64,000 nt of DNA from the NCBI RefSeq assembly GCF_014204515.1, contig NZ_JACHLI010000001.1, positions 310,001 to 374,000 of the forward strand, written 5' to 3'. Positions 1 to 7,993 of this stretch are shown here, in pieces. Source of the stretch: Pseudomonas nitroreducens. GTDB taxonomy: Bacteria > Pseudomonadota > Gammaproteobacteria > Pseudomonadales > Pseudomonadaceae. Both the position numbers and the translations under genes were made by a program. The first letter of the stretch is position 1. Every line of letters starts with the position of its first letter. The notes under the pieces are model-generated. The model made no database searches and was not told the origin of the DNA. It saw only the letters and a list, made by a program, of their open reading frames with translations.

Positions 1-417
1 GACACCTCCGGCTCGATGAAGAACCCAGAGGACGCCAAGTCGATTCAGTTGGCTCTCGGTCTGATCCAATCCCTGGCGACCTCGAAGAAGCTCGAGATCA
101 AGGTGGTCATGTGTGATGCCGGCGTTAGCCGAGTGCTGAACACCAGGGAAGCGCTGAAGGAGATTCGTGAAAGGCAGTTCGACGCCCAAGGCGGGGCGGG
201 CTCAGACTTCACGCCGGCATTCGAGTACATCTGGGCCGACATGAAGAAAACCCAGTCCGGCTTCAAGTGCCCGATTATCTGCTTCACCGACGGTGGCATC
301 ACGGTTCCAGAGAAGCAGCCCCTAGGCCTCAGGCACCAGGTGATGTGGGTAACGCGTCCGCTGCAACAGCCGCCAACCAAGGAGTGGGGCGAGCACTTCC
401 CGATGGACGATATTTGA
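1..417 (+). CDS. VWA-like domain protein, 5'-truncated by the window edge
   Basis: The reading frame is open from base 1 and its first six codons spell DTSGSM, the DxSxS metal-ion-dependent adhesion site (MIDAS) of a von Willebrand factor A-like domain. The other two MIDAS positions follow: Thr in GSDFTPAF (about residue 71 of the visible part) and Asp in CFTDGG (about residue 97). Only this C-terminal domain is in the window. In bacteria such domains commonly end DUF2201-type putative metallopeptidases that work next to a MoxR-type AAA+ ATPase; that context lies upstream and cannot be checked here. A methionine codon at 16 is internal, not the start. The gene ends at TGA and is followed by a strong terminator. 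Confidence 0.85.
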   Translation, partial: DTSGSMKNPEDAKSIQLALGLIQSLATSKKLEIKVVMCDAGVSRVLNTREALKEIRERQFDAQGGAGSDFTPAFEYIWADMKKTQSGFKCPIICFTDGGITVPEKQPLGLRHQVMWVTRPLQQPPTKEWGEHFPMDDI

Positions 418-432
418 GTGCAAACCCAGGAG

Positions 433-458
433 CCGGCCCGAGAGGGCCGGTTTCTTTT
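433..458 (+). terminator. Rho-independent terminator after the VWA-like gene
   Basis: A perfect 7-bp GC stem (CCGGCCC / GGGCCGG) with a GAGA tetraloop is followed by TTTCTTTT, 15 bases past the stop codon. Confidence 0.9.
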
Positions 459-534
459 CCTGCCCCAGTCCTTCGATGGACAATTACCTTGAAATTGGCA
501 ATACTTCAATTTTCCGCTTAATGACGTTGTTGCT

Positions 535-1077
535 ATGGCTCTCCAGGTGGTCTACAAGAAGTCCGAGGCGTTCGGCCAGACGTGCAGGCTGGTGACGAAT
601 GGCGGATCCGTTCACGAGTTCAGGCTGTCTATCCTGCGCAACCCGGACGAGGTGACCATTCAGGTAGCCGGCGCGGAGTCTGCTCGTGAAGTGCGTTTCA
701 GCGCCAGCGAGCTTGGAAAGCACCACATCATCAATTTCGGCGTCCAGGATGGAAGAAGTCTGGCCAGCCGTTGTCTGAGCAACCTCCCGATCCATGAGAT
801 CGATCCCACCCCGACCCTGGACGCGTACCACCGCGCTCTGGATGGGTTGTTCGAGGCAGGGGAGATCGACGTCGACCAGTACACGTCCGCACTGGAGCTG
901 CTCCTGGCCCAGTACGATGACGCCGGGGTTCTGGAGCTGCAGGAGTTCCTGCGCTACCAACACATCTGGATCGCTCCAGAGACGTGCGTGGTGATGCGCC
1001 CGACCGAGGAAGAGGTCGCCTACTGGGCGATGGTCTGGCCGGCCGTTCTGGGCCGCCTGCGGCAGCTCTACGCTTGA
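535..1077 (+). CDS. Hypothetical protein, 180 aa
   Basis: I do not recognise this family. The product is soluble-looking and acidic, with no signal peptide or membrane segment. It is rich in Glu and Leu toward the middle, where a helical stretch around residues 95-150 contains the segment ELLLAQYDDAGVLELQEF. The ATG start at 535 has no obvious Shine-Dalgarno sequence. The stop codon TGA overlaps the TTG start of the next gene (TTGA), so the two are probably translationally coupled. Confidence 0.75.
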   Translation: MALQVVYKKSEAFGQTCRLVTNGGSVHEFRLSILRNPDEVTIQVAGAESAREVRFSASELGKHHIINFGVQDGRSLASRCLSNLPIHEIDPTPTLDAYHRALDGLFEAGEIDVDQYTSALELLLAQYDDAGVLELQEFLRYQHIWIAPETCVVMRPTEEEVAYWAMVWPAVLGRLRQLYA

Positions 1078-1472
1078 GCTGGCTGCTCCCGGTCTTCCTT
1101 CTTGGCATTTCTGTTGGGGCGCTGCTTTCCTACGGTGTCTTCCATCTCATGCAGCGTAGCCACCAGAAGGAGCGCCAGCGTGCCGAGGAGCTGCTCTCCC
1201 AGCACGGGCTATCCATCAAGCCGTACACAGCAACGCCCACGCCTGGGCGCAGCCGGGAGCTTTGCGACGCCATCAACCTCCTGGTGCAGCCAGGCGGTGT
1301 TGTCGCGGTGAAGCCTGTACTGGAGAGAGAAACAGACGCCTATCTCGACCTGCTTGAGCTGCACGACGCCTTCAAGACGATCTGGGCCGTATCACGGCTT
1401 ACGCCGGAGCAGGTGAAGCACCTGGTTAACACAGCGCGCAAGGTCGTCGGGCTGACCCGGTTCCACAATTAG
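1074..1472 (+). CDS. Small membrane-anchored protein, TTG start
   Basis: The frame is open further upstream, but that part overlaps the preceding gene and reads as low-complexity Arg/Gly/Pro. A TTG at 1074 overlaps the upstream TGA (TTGA) and gives a natural N-terminus, MSWLLPVFLLGISVGALL, which is a single transmembrane helix at about residues 3-25. A charged, helical region (HQKERQRAEELL) and a soluble domain of about 90 residues follow. The 132-residue product is probably an inner-membrane protein with a cytoplasmic C-terminal domain. Function unknown. The TTG start is inferred from the overlap and the hydrophobic N-terminus. Confidence 0.7.
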   Translation: MSWLLPVFLLGISVGALLSYGVFHLMQRSHQKERQRAEELLSQHGLSIKPYTATPTPGRSRELCDAINLLVQPGGVVAVKPVLERETDAYLDLLELHDAFKTIWAVSRLTPEQVKHLVNTARKVVGLTRFHN

Positions 1473-1515
1473 AAACTGCCGGCGCCGCCGGCCACATACG
1501 CGAAGGACGCGGATC

Positions 1516-2220
1516 ATGTGCTCAAGAAAGCCGAACATTGCGGTGTTCATCGATGCGGAGAACATCCACTTTGGGTGGATGGACAGAATCTACGAGCGCC
1601 TGGCTCGCGTCGGCGTCATCACCATTAGCCGTGCCTATGGAAATTGGGCCCAGTCCAATATGGACTGCTGGAAGGGCGCCCTGCAGGAATTCGGTATCAA
1701 GCCGGTGCAGATGCCAACCATTGCAAAAGGGAAGAACGCCTCAGACATGGGGTTGGTCGTTGACGCCATCGATTGTATTTACACCAATCCCATAGACATC
1801 TTCTGCATCATCTCCTCAGATTGCGATTTTACCCCCTTGGTCTTGCGTCTCCGGGAGAAGGGAAAGCGTGTCCTTGGTATTGGAACTGAATCTTCGGCGC
1901 GGGCCTATAGGGGCGCTTGCAACAGGTTTATTACGATCAGCGCCAAGCCTCCCAGGAACACCCGGCGCTGGTCTGATGCGAAATGTAGGGCCGAGGCAAA
2001 GACTATCCAGGCGTTCAGGAGTGGGTATGATAACTCCAAGGACACCGGGGAAGGTTGGAGGAGCGTTGGGGAGATCAGCTTTTGGCTCTCTAAGCACCAT
2101 CCCGTCAATCCCAAGCACCTTGGCCACGAGAAACTGGTAGACGTCCTGGAGGCCACCGGGCATTACCAGGTGGACAGAAATCCAACCAGGTACAGGTGTC
2201 TTGCCATCGAAAGAGCCTGA
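1516..2220 (+). CDS. NYN-domain (LabA/DUF88-like) protein with C-terminal LOTUS/OST-HTH-like region
   Basis: Residues 7-140 look like an NYN domain, the PIN-like nuclease fold of the LabA/DUF88 family. The acidic residues expected at the metal site are visible: Asp13 in FIDAEN, Asp77 in ASDMGLVVDA, and Asp102/Asp104 in SSDCDFTPL. The last 55 residues (from GWRSVGEISFWL) look like a LOTUS/OST-HTH RNA-binding domain, the usual partner of NYN in this family. The predicted role is RNA binding or cleavage. The ATG has a good ribosome-binding site (AAGGA, 8-nt spacing). The gene is followed by a terminator shared with a convergent gene. Confidence 0.85.
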   Translation: MCSRKPNIAVFIDAENIHFGWMDRIYERLARVGVITISRAYGNWAQSNMDCWKGALQEFGIKPVQMPTIAKGKNASDMGLVVDAIDCIYTNPIDIFCIISSDCDFTPLVLRLREKGKRVLGIGTESSARAYRGACNRFITISAKPPRNTRRWSDAKCRAEAKTIQAFRSGYDNSKDTGEGWRSVGEISFWLSKHHPVNPKHLGHEKLVDVLEATGHYQVDRNPTRYRCLAIERA

Positions 2221-2244
2221 GACACTTTTGAGCGGCAGAATGAA

Positions 2245-2267
2245 AAAGCCCGGCGCGTGCCGGGCTT
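2245..2267. terminator. Bidirectional terminator between convergent genes
   Basis: AAGCCCGGC, a 4-nt loop and GCCGGGCTT form a strong hairpin. T-rich sequence follows on the + strand and an A-run precedes it, giving a U-tract on the minus transcript. Confidence 0.85.
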
Positions 2268-2283
2268 CTTGTTTCTGGGTCGC

Positions 2284-2814
2284 TTATACCAGGCCCAACT
2301 GCGACAGGCGCAGGTTGATGCCGGCGAGGCTCACGCCAAAGAGCGGCGCCAGCTCCCTTGGCTCACGGGTGACGCCGAACTGATCTTCCACGAAGGCCCC
2401 TGGCATCATCAGCTCCAGGCCAAAGGCCTGGGCAGCCGCGTCTTCTGGGGTGTCATCGTTGGAGAGGAAGCCCGAGATCTCTTTGGGCAGGCTGTCTTTG
2501 GTGATGTGGCCCAGCACCAGGTGGCCCATGCTGATGGCGAACGCCAGGCGGCGGTTCTCCAGGCTTTCAGTAGGGTTCCACTCGCAGATGTAGCTGTCGG
2601 TCTTGTGATCGAAGTACGTCACGCAGCAGGGCGAGTTGGCTTTGACCTTGTGCGCCTGTCGATAGGTGATCTGGTGCTTTGTCGGTTGCACGCCCGGCTT
2701 GGTCTTGGCGACCACCTTCATGCGCTTGGACAGGGCTTCAGGGTCGACGGGAAGCGCCGCATCCCAGGTCTTCTGAAGAATGATCTTGGCAGCGTCGATG
2801 GGGTTGTGAGCCAT
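2284..2814 (-). CDS. ImmA/IrrE-like protein with degenerate zinc-peptidase motif
   Basis: The overall pattern matches the ImmA/IrrE (COG2856) metallopeptidase family. An N-terminal helical part precedes the motif region LAFAISMGHLVLGH (residues 90-103), where active members read LAHELGHLLLGH. The downstream signature TPEDAAAQAFGLELMMP (122-138) supplies the third ligand Glu124 and the characteristic LLMP-like end. In the motif region the first His and the catalytic Glu of HExxH are replaced by Ile94 and Ser95; only the second His (98) remains. It should therefore be inactive as a protease. ImmA/IrrE proteins cleave or sense repressors, so a scaffold or sensor role is possible. The ribosome-binding site AAGGAG is 6 nt before the ATG. 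It is the second gene of a leftward pair. Confidence 0.7.
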   Translation of the reverse strand: MAHNPIDAAKIILQKTWDAALPVDPEALSKRMKVVAKTKPGVQPTKHQITYRQAHKVKANSPCCVTYFDHKTDSYICEWNPTESLENRRLAFAISMGHLVLGHITKDSLPKEISGFLSNDDTPEDAAAQAFGLELMMPGAFVEDQFGVTREPRELAPLFGVSLAGINLRLSQLGLV

Positions 2815-2852
2815 GTTGTTCTCCTTGATAGGGCGGGGCGCCAGCCCCGACG

Positions 2853-3170
2853 TCAGTCAGGCTTCTTGCAGAAGGGGCTGTTGGTGCCAGCGCGGGACAA
2901 CATTTCGCGCACGGCCTGAGCGAACTCGGGATCATCCTTCTCCAGGGAATTGGCGTAAGCCTCGAGCATGGGGCCGGCATGCGCGTCGCGCAGCTTGATC
3001 AGCATGAACTCGTCCTGGGAACCGACCTGGCCGAACTCGATGGCCTCGGGGTGATCCTGCAGTGCCTGGATGACGTCGTGTGGCGTCAACATGGCACCGG
3101 GAAGCTTGCGGAGGTTGATGAGGGCGTATTTGCCCTTGCCGGAAGGGTGGATGTCGCGGTCGAACTGCAT
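2853..3170 (-). CDS. Hypothetical protein, 105 aa
   Basis: The frame is open to 3230, but that part overlaps a terminator. The ATG at 3170 follows AAGAGGA and gives MQFDRDIHPSGKGKYALINL. The product is a small soluble protein, helical in its second half, with no recognised motif. It lies 38 nt upstream of the ImmA-like gene on the same strand and is probably co-transcribed with it. Function unknown. Confidence 0.7.
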   Translation of the reverse strand: MQFDRDIHPSGKGKYALINLRKLPGAMLTPHDVIQALQDHPEAIEFGQVGSQDEFMLIKLRDAHAGPMLEAYANSLEKDDPEFAQAVREMLSRAGTNSPFCKKPD

Positions 3171-3218
3171 CAGGCTGTCCTCTTGAAGGGGATGGCGTGC
3201 AATATCAGAGAAAATGAA

Positions 3219-3240
3219 AAAGCCCGCCAAAGGCGGGCTT
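3219..3240 (-). terminator. Terminator of the Ala-rich lipoprotein gene
   Basis: AGCCCGCC, loop AAA, GGCGGGCT on the + strand. Read leftward, the hairpin is followed by a U-rich run (TTTTTCATTTT). Confidence 0.85.
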
Positions 3241-3258
3241 CCCCATTACCCAGGCGCC

Positions 3259-3528
3259 TTATTTGGCAGCTTGGGTGGCTTCGGCAGCCGGAGCAGCTTC
3301 AGCGGTTTTGGCTTCTTCGGCCTTCGGAGCTTCTACTGCCGGAGCAGCGGCTTCGGTGGCGGCAGCAGCGGCCGGGGCGGCGGCTTCAGCAGCAGCCGGG
3401 GCAGCAGGAGCAGCAGCTTCGGTGGTGGTGGCGGCAGCCGGGGTAGCGGCGGCTTGTTCTTTGTCTTTGCAGCCGGCCAGGAAAGCGACGGACAGGGCGG
3501 CAGCCAGGGCGATGATCAGTTTGTTCAT
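3259..3528 (-). CDS. Small Ala/Glu-rich lipoprotein
   Basis: The start at 3528 gives MNKLIIALAAALSVAFLAGC, a classic type II signal peptide with lipobox LAGC at residues 17-20. The mature part (about 69 residues) begins CKDKEQ and is then almost entirely Ala, Pro, Glu, Thr and Lys in short repeats (AAAPA, EAAAPA). It is low-complexity and probably an extended or helical periplasmic rod attached to a membrane. It resembles small abundant envelope lipoproteins only in general layout. It has its own sigma-70 promoter and terminator, so it is a single-gene unit. Confidence 0.8.
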   Translation of the reverse strand: MNKLIIALAAALSVAFLAGCKDKEQAAATPAAATTTEAAAPAAPAAAEAAAPAAAAATEAAAPAVEAPKAEEAKTAEAAPAAEATQAAK

Positions 3529-3566
3529 GACGTACTCATTGAAAGCGGGTTGGTGGGACGAGTGCG

Positions 3567-3594
3567 AATATATAGGAAATTGCAGGAGCGTCAA
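3567..3594 (-). promoter_or_regulatory. Sigma-70 promoter of the lipoprotein gene
   Basis: On the minus strand TTGACG, a 16-bp spacer and TATATT lie about 40 bp upstream of the start codon. The spacer contains TGCAATTTCC, also seen at two other sites in the window. Confidence 0.7.
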
Positions 3595-3656
3595 GCGTAA
3601 AGCCTCTCCGAAAAGGCCTTCTGCTGCGATATTCTTGGGAAAAGGAGACTCCAGCC

Positions 3657-4196
3657 ATGCGCACTTTTGCCCTCGACCCCGCCCAGGATGGTGTCACGCA
3701 CATCAACGTGTACAGCCAGGCCCGGACGTGGCTTGGGCAGCAGCTCTCAAACTTCGCCCACACGCCCATCGATCACCCGGAGCTCGGGCACTTCGAGTCC
3801 ATTGAGGGGCTCTGGTACTGGCTCAAGAGCAAGGACACAAGACTCAGGAGCCTTCATGGTTTTGAGGCCAAAAAATTGGGGCGGCAGGTGCCGCAAGAGA
3901 AGATACCACCGGCTGAGTTCCGTGCGATGCTCTGCATGGGCCTGGCTGCGAAGCTTGAAGCTCATCCTGAGATCATGCGCCAGCTCGCCGAAAGCTGCCT
4001 CCCGCTGACGCACTACTACGTCTACAGCGGACGCGTCATCGAACCGGATGACAACGAGTGGATTCTGGCCCACTTCGAAGCCGCGCGCGCCGCGCTCAAC
4101 CCGGCGGCGGACATGTCCAACACCAAGCTGATGCATGAGATTGCCCAGCGGCCGGCGCCAGCCGCGCCGGAAGAGGATCAGCTGTCGCTCTTCTGA
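3657..4196 (+). CDS. NADAR/YbiA-like protein
   Basis: The 179-residue product has the layout of the NADAR (YbiA) superfamily: QLSNFAHTPI (cf. FSNFYPSPI), then FESIEGLWYWLKS (cf. the S-V/I-E-H/G glutamate motif), GFEAKKLGRQV (cf. AK.LGR), and a C-terminal THYYVYSGRV. NADAR proteins act on ADP-ribose derivatives; members have been shown to remove ADP-ribose from guanine bases in nucleic acids and are linked to ADP-ribosylating toxins. The match is remote and made by eye. The ribosome-binding site AAGGAG is 9 nt before the ATG. It ends one base before the convergent gene at 4198. Confidence 0.55.
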   Translation: MRTFALDPAQDGVTHINVYSQARTWLGQQLSNFAHTPIDHPELGHFESIEGLWYWLKSKDTRLRSLHGFEAKKLGRQVPQEKIPPAEFRAMLCMGLAAKLEAHPEIMRQLAESCLPLTHYYVYSGRVIEPDDNEWILAHFEAARAALNPAADMSNTKLMHEIAQRPAPAAPEEDQLSLF

Positions 4197-4197
4197 G

Positions 4198-4896
4198 TTA
4201 CACCGCGCTGAGTACGATGAACCGGCGCTCGGCCAGCAGGCACTCATGGTTTACGCAGTAGGCCACGCGCTGCCGGCCGTCGACCAGGACTTCACCCTGG
4301 TAGAGCACGCCGATGATCTCGTCATTGCGGATGGGGTAGGCGTAGAAGGTGCTGCGCTTGAGCATGGTGAGGTTGTTCGGGGGTAGCACGTCAGCCACAC
4401 GGCGTGTCTCGACCTGCAGCCTGGAGCACTTGCGCAGATCCTCTCCCAGGTATCCGTACTCAAGGCCCAGCGTGTAGAGAACCTTGGCGGCATCGTTTGG
4501 CTGGCTGAGCATCCTCCCCACCTCGTAGAGCATCTTTCGCTCGTTCTCGAAGATGAAGCCGAAGCGGCCGCCACTGGATGCGTCGATGTAGTTCCTGGCG
4601 TCGTAGCAGCCGTTGGTGACCATCAGGCGCTGGATGCAGTACTGCTCGATCTCGGTGGGGGAGTAGGTGCCGAACTGGATGTCGTCGGCGCCGGCCGGCG
4701 CCAGCTGTTCACCGATGATGATGGCCTCAGGGCCAACCCCGTGCTGGCTGGTGACCTTGCCGGGCTCGCAGAGCCCGCACAGACAGTTGCCGCCCAGGGC
4801 GCTACTCAGGCAGGGGCTCTGCAGCTTCTCGTTGTGCTGTACGGGCCCGAGCGGCGCGTAGGTGTGCGCCACCAGCTTGCGTGATGGGATGGTCAT
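4198..4896 (-). CDS. Hypothetical protein, 232 aa, Cys-containing N-terminus
   Basis: I do not recognise the family. Residues 29-43 contain four cysteines in the order C-x8-C-x-C-x2-C (SPCLSSALGGNCLCGLCEPG), which could bind zinc or an Fe-S cluster. The rest looks like an alpha/beta domain without membrane segments. The ORF is convergent with the NADAR-like gene; the stop codons are one base apart. Confidence 0.65.
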   Translation of the reverse strand: MTIPSRKLVAHTYAPLGPVQHNEKLQSPCLSSALGGNCLCGLCEPGKVTSQHGVGPEAIIIGEQLAPAGADDIQFGTYSPTEIEQYCIQRLMVTNGCYDARNYIDASSGGRFGFIFENERKMLYEVGRMLSQPNDAAKVLYTLGLEYGYLGEDLRKCSRLQVETRRVADVLPPNNLTMLKRSTFYAYPIRNDEIIGVLYQGEVLVDGRQRVAYCVNHECLLAERRFIVLSAV

Positions 4897-5053
4897 CGGC
4901 CGATCTCTGCGGACGTCGTTCCTGCAATAGTTCCATAAAAGAGGCTCTCGGTCATCGGTGGCCTTAGGCTTCCTTGGGTGCTGGCACCGTGGTGGCCAGC
5001 ACGACCTATACTGCTGAAGCTGTCACTACAAAAAACTGCAAAGGGTCAAAGGA

Positions 5054-6157
5054 ATGAACAAGTTTATTGCGATACTCGCTTTGTGCTTGCTTCATGTAGT
5101 TGCTCACGCTCAGGAGTTAGAGGCCTCTTGTGACCTGCTGGTGAATAATGGCGTTAGAAATGGCATAAGTTTGTTCTCTGAGTCAGACGCAAGAAAGCTT
5201 ATGCATGACACTTTGTGTAAAGAGAAGTACTCAGATTATAAAGACTTCAAAAGTAAGTCGCAAAGCTTTGGTGTTGATGTTCCAGTAGGGGATGCAATTC
5301 TTGGTCTTTCAGGGAGCGAGAGCGAAAAAAATCAAAAGTTCGAAGAGAATTATGAGAAGGCCTGTAGCAGTGCCTTGTATTACGACAAGAACTATGACCG
5401 ATTCACACTCAGCTCCCAAACGGTAAGTGATTCGTTGGTTAATGCATTTAACACATGTTACAAGATATATGCTGAAAACTTTAAGTCTGGCGCGACCGTT
5501 TATGTTGATCTTCAGGATGATATGTCTGAGTTTTCAGCGAGATTGAAGACTGCAATCGAAAAGGCGAAGCCAGTGGAGATCACCTCGATCACTCCGAAGT
5601 CTGTCTCATGTCTGCTTAATGGACGGCCCATTAAGCCCGGCGAGAGAGTTTCCATGGGCGAAGAGACGGAAGTGCTGCTGTCATGCAAAAAGCCGCCCAT
5701 GGAGTCAATCAAATTTGTAGTTGCTACGACTGCTGGAATTACAAAGGCAGTCGATATTCCAGGGTTCAGCAGCGTAATTTCTAAGGACAAAGCAACAATT
5801 GATGACCTGAGGAAGTCACTTAATAGAGCTCTAGAGGGTACGCCTGTTGGGAAGAGGGCTCCGATTGTTTTAAGGGAGTTCGGCACGCTTTATCCTGGCG
5901 GTGTACTGCCAAAGAAAGTAATTACTTGCCCGGAGCAATACGCTGCGCTGAATGAAGGGGCGATCCTGGAGAATATCACGCCTCATGGCGGTCTCGCTCC
6001 AGAAACAGGTGATCTTACTATGAGAGCTAATTGGACAAATCACACGCCAATTCAATATTTGAATGAAAAGGTTGCGTTTCCGCCTGTTACTAACCCAGGT
6101 GGTAAGCACAGACCACCTGTTACTATTCAATATGCAGTCACCTGCATATCCAAATGA
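5054..6157 (+). CDS. AT-rich exported protein, 367 aa
   Basis: A Sec signal peptide is clear: MNKFIAILALCLLHVVAHAQ, with probable cleavage after AHA. The mature part has several cysteines (ASCD, DTLC, EKACS, FNTCY, VSCLL, LSCKK, ITCPE, VTCISK), consistent with disulfides in the periplasm or outside the cell. The C-terminal 70 residues look beta-rich. The gene is visibly richer in A/T, with many AAA, ATT and TAT codons, than anything around it, suggesting recent acquisition from a lower-GC source. A TATACT -10-like element lies about 40 nt upstream. No family recognised. Confidence 0.7.
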   Translation: MNKFIAILALCLLHVVAHAQELEASCDLLVNNGVRNGISLFSESDARKLMHDTLCKEKYSDYKDFKSKSQSFGVDVPVGDAILGLSGSESEKNQKFEENYEKACSSALYYDKNYDRFTLSSQTVSDSLVNAFNTCYKIYAENFKSGATVYVDLQDDMSEFSARLKTAIEKAKPVEITSITPKSVSCLLNGRPIKPGERVSMGEETEVLLSCKKPPMESIKFVVATTAGITKAVDIPGFSSVISKDKATIDDLRKSLNRALEGTPVGKRAPIVLREFGTLYPGGVLPKKVITCPEQYAALNEGAILENITPHGGLAPETGDLTMRANWTNHTPIQYLNEKVAFPPVTNPGGKHRPPVTIQYAVTCISK

Positions 6158-6163
6158 GTTTTA

Positions 6164-6186
6164 GCTGGCGGCTTAATGCCGCCAGC
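6164..6186. terminator. Hairpin between convergent genes, probable terminator
   Basis: GCTGGCGGC, loop TTAAT, GCCGCCAGC form a 9-bp perfect stem. The following T-runs are weak on both strands, so termination is likely but not certain. Confidence 0.6.
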
Positions 6187-6188
6187 AA

Positions 6189-6683
6189 CTACTTCTGACT
6201 TATGGATAGTTTCCCGCCGGCCGCCATGTCGTTCCCACACTTCTCGGAGATCGGCTCCAGGGTCAGCCTGATCAGCTTCTGGTGGATGCTGAAGTGCGCG
6301 GTCACCACGCACCAGGCTCCTTCTGTGTTCCAGCACACGAAGTGGACGTTCCCGTCATTGATGTCGTATTCGCGGGCTACAACAAGGTCGGCGCCGACCC
6401 AGGTGCGATCACCGACGGTGGTTACCAGCTCTTTGAGCATCTCCCTCGCTCTTTCTTTGGCTCTTAGGTGGGACACCTCAATAGCTTTTGAACCGACCAG
6501 ATCGTAAGAGCGGGCAGTCATGTAGGCGAAGACGAAGAAGCCCAGCATGGCCACCAGACAGGCTGTATCGCCTTTCTCCGTCTCAGTGAATCCCCAGAAG
6601 AGGGAGAACGTCACGAGCAGCAGCGCAGCTGTTCTTAGCCTGTATTCGGCCAGCTTTTCCTTGGCCTTGATCAGTTCATTCAT
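6189..6683 (-). CDS. Membrane protein with two TM helices and C-terminal soluble domain
   Basis: Two hydrophobic helices (about residues 18-34 and 40-58) are followed by a soluble domain of about 100 residues that begins with a charged helix (HLRAKERAREML) and ends in a beta-rich part (NVHFVCWNTEGAWCVVTAHFS). The ribosome-binding site GAGG is 8 nt before the ATG. Topology suggests an inner-membrane hairpin with the C-terminal domain in the cytoplasm. Function unknown. Confidence 0.7.
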   Translation of the reverse strand: MNELIKAKEKLAEYRLRTAALLLVTFSLFWGFTETEKGDTACLVAMLGFFVFAYMTARSYDLVGSKAIEVSHLRAKERAREMLKELVTTVGDRTWVGADLVVAREYDINDGNVHFVCWNTEGAWCVVTAHFSIHQKLIRLTLEPISEKCGNDMAAGGKLSISQK

Positions 6684-6896
6684 GGCAGAGACCTCGGTAA
6701 GTCGGGGAGGGGAAGAGCTGTATGGAAGGGGTATGGGGAGCTGAAAGGCGTGTGGAGCTGGTCGCCGGCAGGCTGTCGCCGCGCCGGGCGGGTGGAGCTG
6801 TGTGGGCCTGGGCGTGCCCAGCCGTCAAGAGCCGGCCCCCGGTAAGAACCGGGGTGCACTCACTCAAACCATTAAGCGAATGTCGAACAACATGTT

Positions 6897-7874
6897 TCAT
6901 GCTGCGGACTCCTCGCTAGGTGGTCTGTTGAAACGGGACTCCAGCACCTGGTCGACCTCGAGCTTCCTGGCGATCACCGGGATGTCCAGGCCACGCAGGC
7001 GCCAGCGCAGGGCCCGCTGGAGCTCTGCAGGATCGAGGTACATGCTCTCCAGCTCCCGGAGGGCGGAATCGCCTTCCAGGGCCGTTCTGAGGGCAGGGAG
7101 GCGCATGTTGGTGTATTTGTCTCGACCACTGCGCAGCTTCACCATGTCATCGAAGCTGGCCGTCATGCCTTTCTTGTTGGCCTTGCTGGTGCGCTGAGCC
7201 ACTTGGCGCTGATGCTCGCGCTTGGCCTGGCTCGACAGCGCCGGCAGCGGCGCCAGGTGAGGGAGCGGCTCGCGGCGCACGGCGTAGCGCGCCCCGGTGG
7301 TGTCCAGCTCACCCACAGACCAGTCATCGAGAAGCAGCAAGAAGTTCTGCCGCAGCAGGCGGTTCCAGCCGTTCAGTGGTGCCGGCGCCAGCTCGCCTTC
7401 AATGGTGATCCAGTCGGCGCCCAGGCCGGCGGCCATGAACTCGGCCGGGGCCTCGCCTTTGAAGCGAAGACGAGGAGGGCGGCCGGTAGGGTGGTCATCA
7501 CCCAGGAATAGCTCTACCGGGCAGTGGCCGGCGTTGATCAGAGCCTTGGCGTAGTTGGCCAGCTTCGGATCGGCGCAGCAGACGGTGCCGTCGGGGTTAG
7601 CCAGCTCTACAGCCGGCAACTCGTTCCTGAAATCACGGTAGTTCTCCCGCCACTCAGGATGGAAGCGGAAAGCCAGGATGAGTTTGTCTACAAAAATCCG
7701 GGTGTACTGGTGGTGCGGCACCCTGATCTGGAATGTGGTGCCGCCGGCATCCTCGATATCAAGGACATGGGGCGTCTCCCGCGTGATCTTGGCTGCAGAG
7801 CCCAGGCGGTGCGTCACGGAAGCATTCAGGCCACCTGATCCGGTGATCTTCTTGGGGGGCAAATACACGAACAT
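6897..7874 (-). CDS. Hypothetical protein, 325 aa
   Basis: A soluble protein without a recognised family. The N-terminal two thirds look alpha/beta with conserved-looking aromatic/acidic stretches (FRFHPEWRENYRDF). A linker rich in Lys/Gln (HQRQVAQRTSKANKKG, about residues 225-240) leads to a basic helical C-terminal part (LQRALRWRLRGLDIPVIARKLEVDQVLESRF) that could be an HTH-like or nucleic-acid-binding region; this is inference only. The ATG has GAGGG 6 nt upstream. A 213-nt non-coding gap with one 7-bp hairpin (6837-6854) separates it from the next leftward gene. Confidence 0.65.
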   Translation of the reverse strand: MFVYLPPKKITGSGGLNASVTHRLGSAAKITRETPHVLDIEDAGGTTFQIRVPHHQYTRIFVDKLILAFRFHPEWRENYRDFRNELPAVELANPDGTVCCADPKLANYAKALINAGHCPVELFLGDDHPTGRPPRLRFKGEAPAEFMAAGLGADWITIEGELAPAPLNGWNRLLRQNFLLLLDDWSVGELDTTGARYAVRREPLPHLAPLPALSSQAKREHQRQVAQRTSKANKKGMTASFDDMVKLRSGRDKYTNMRLPALRTALEGDSALRELESMYLDPAELQRALRWRLRGLDIPVIARKLEVDQVLESRFNRPPSEESAA

Positions 7875-7993
7875 CTCAAACCCTCTTATGGGCTTGAGGA
7901 TGTCAATGAGCTAGGGCCAATTCAACCGACCTGGGCAAAGAAATGTTGACCGGCGGCGCCCTCTCAATATTGAGGAAATTGAAAAGCACCGAT

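Noticed and set aside
6676..6900. 74-codon minus-strand frame between two genes
   Set aside because: No ribosome-binding site, a composition unlike its neighbours, and it spans a hairpin; treated as intergenic.
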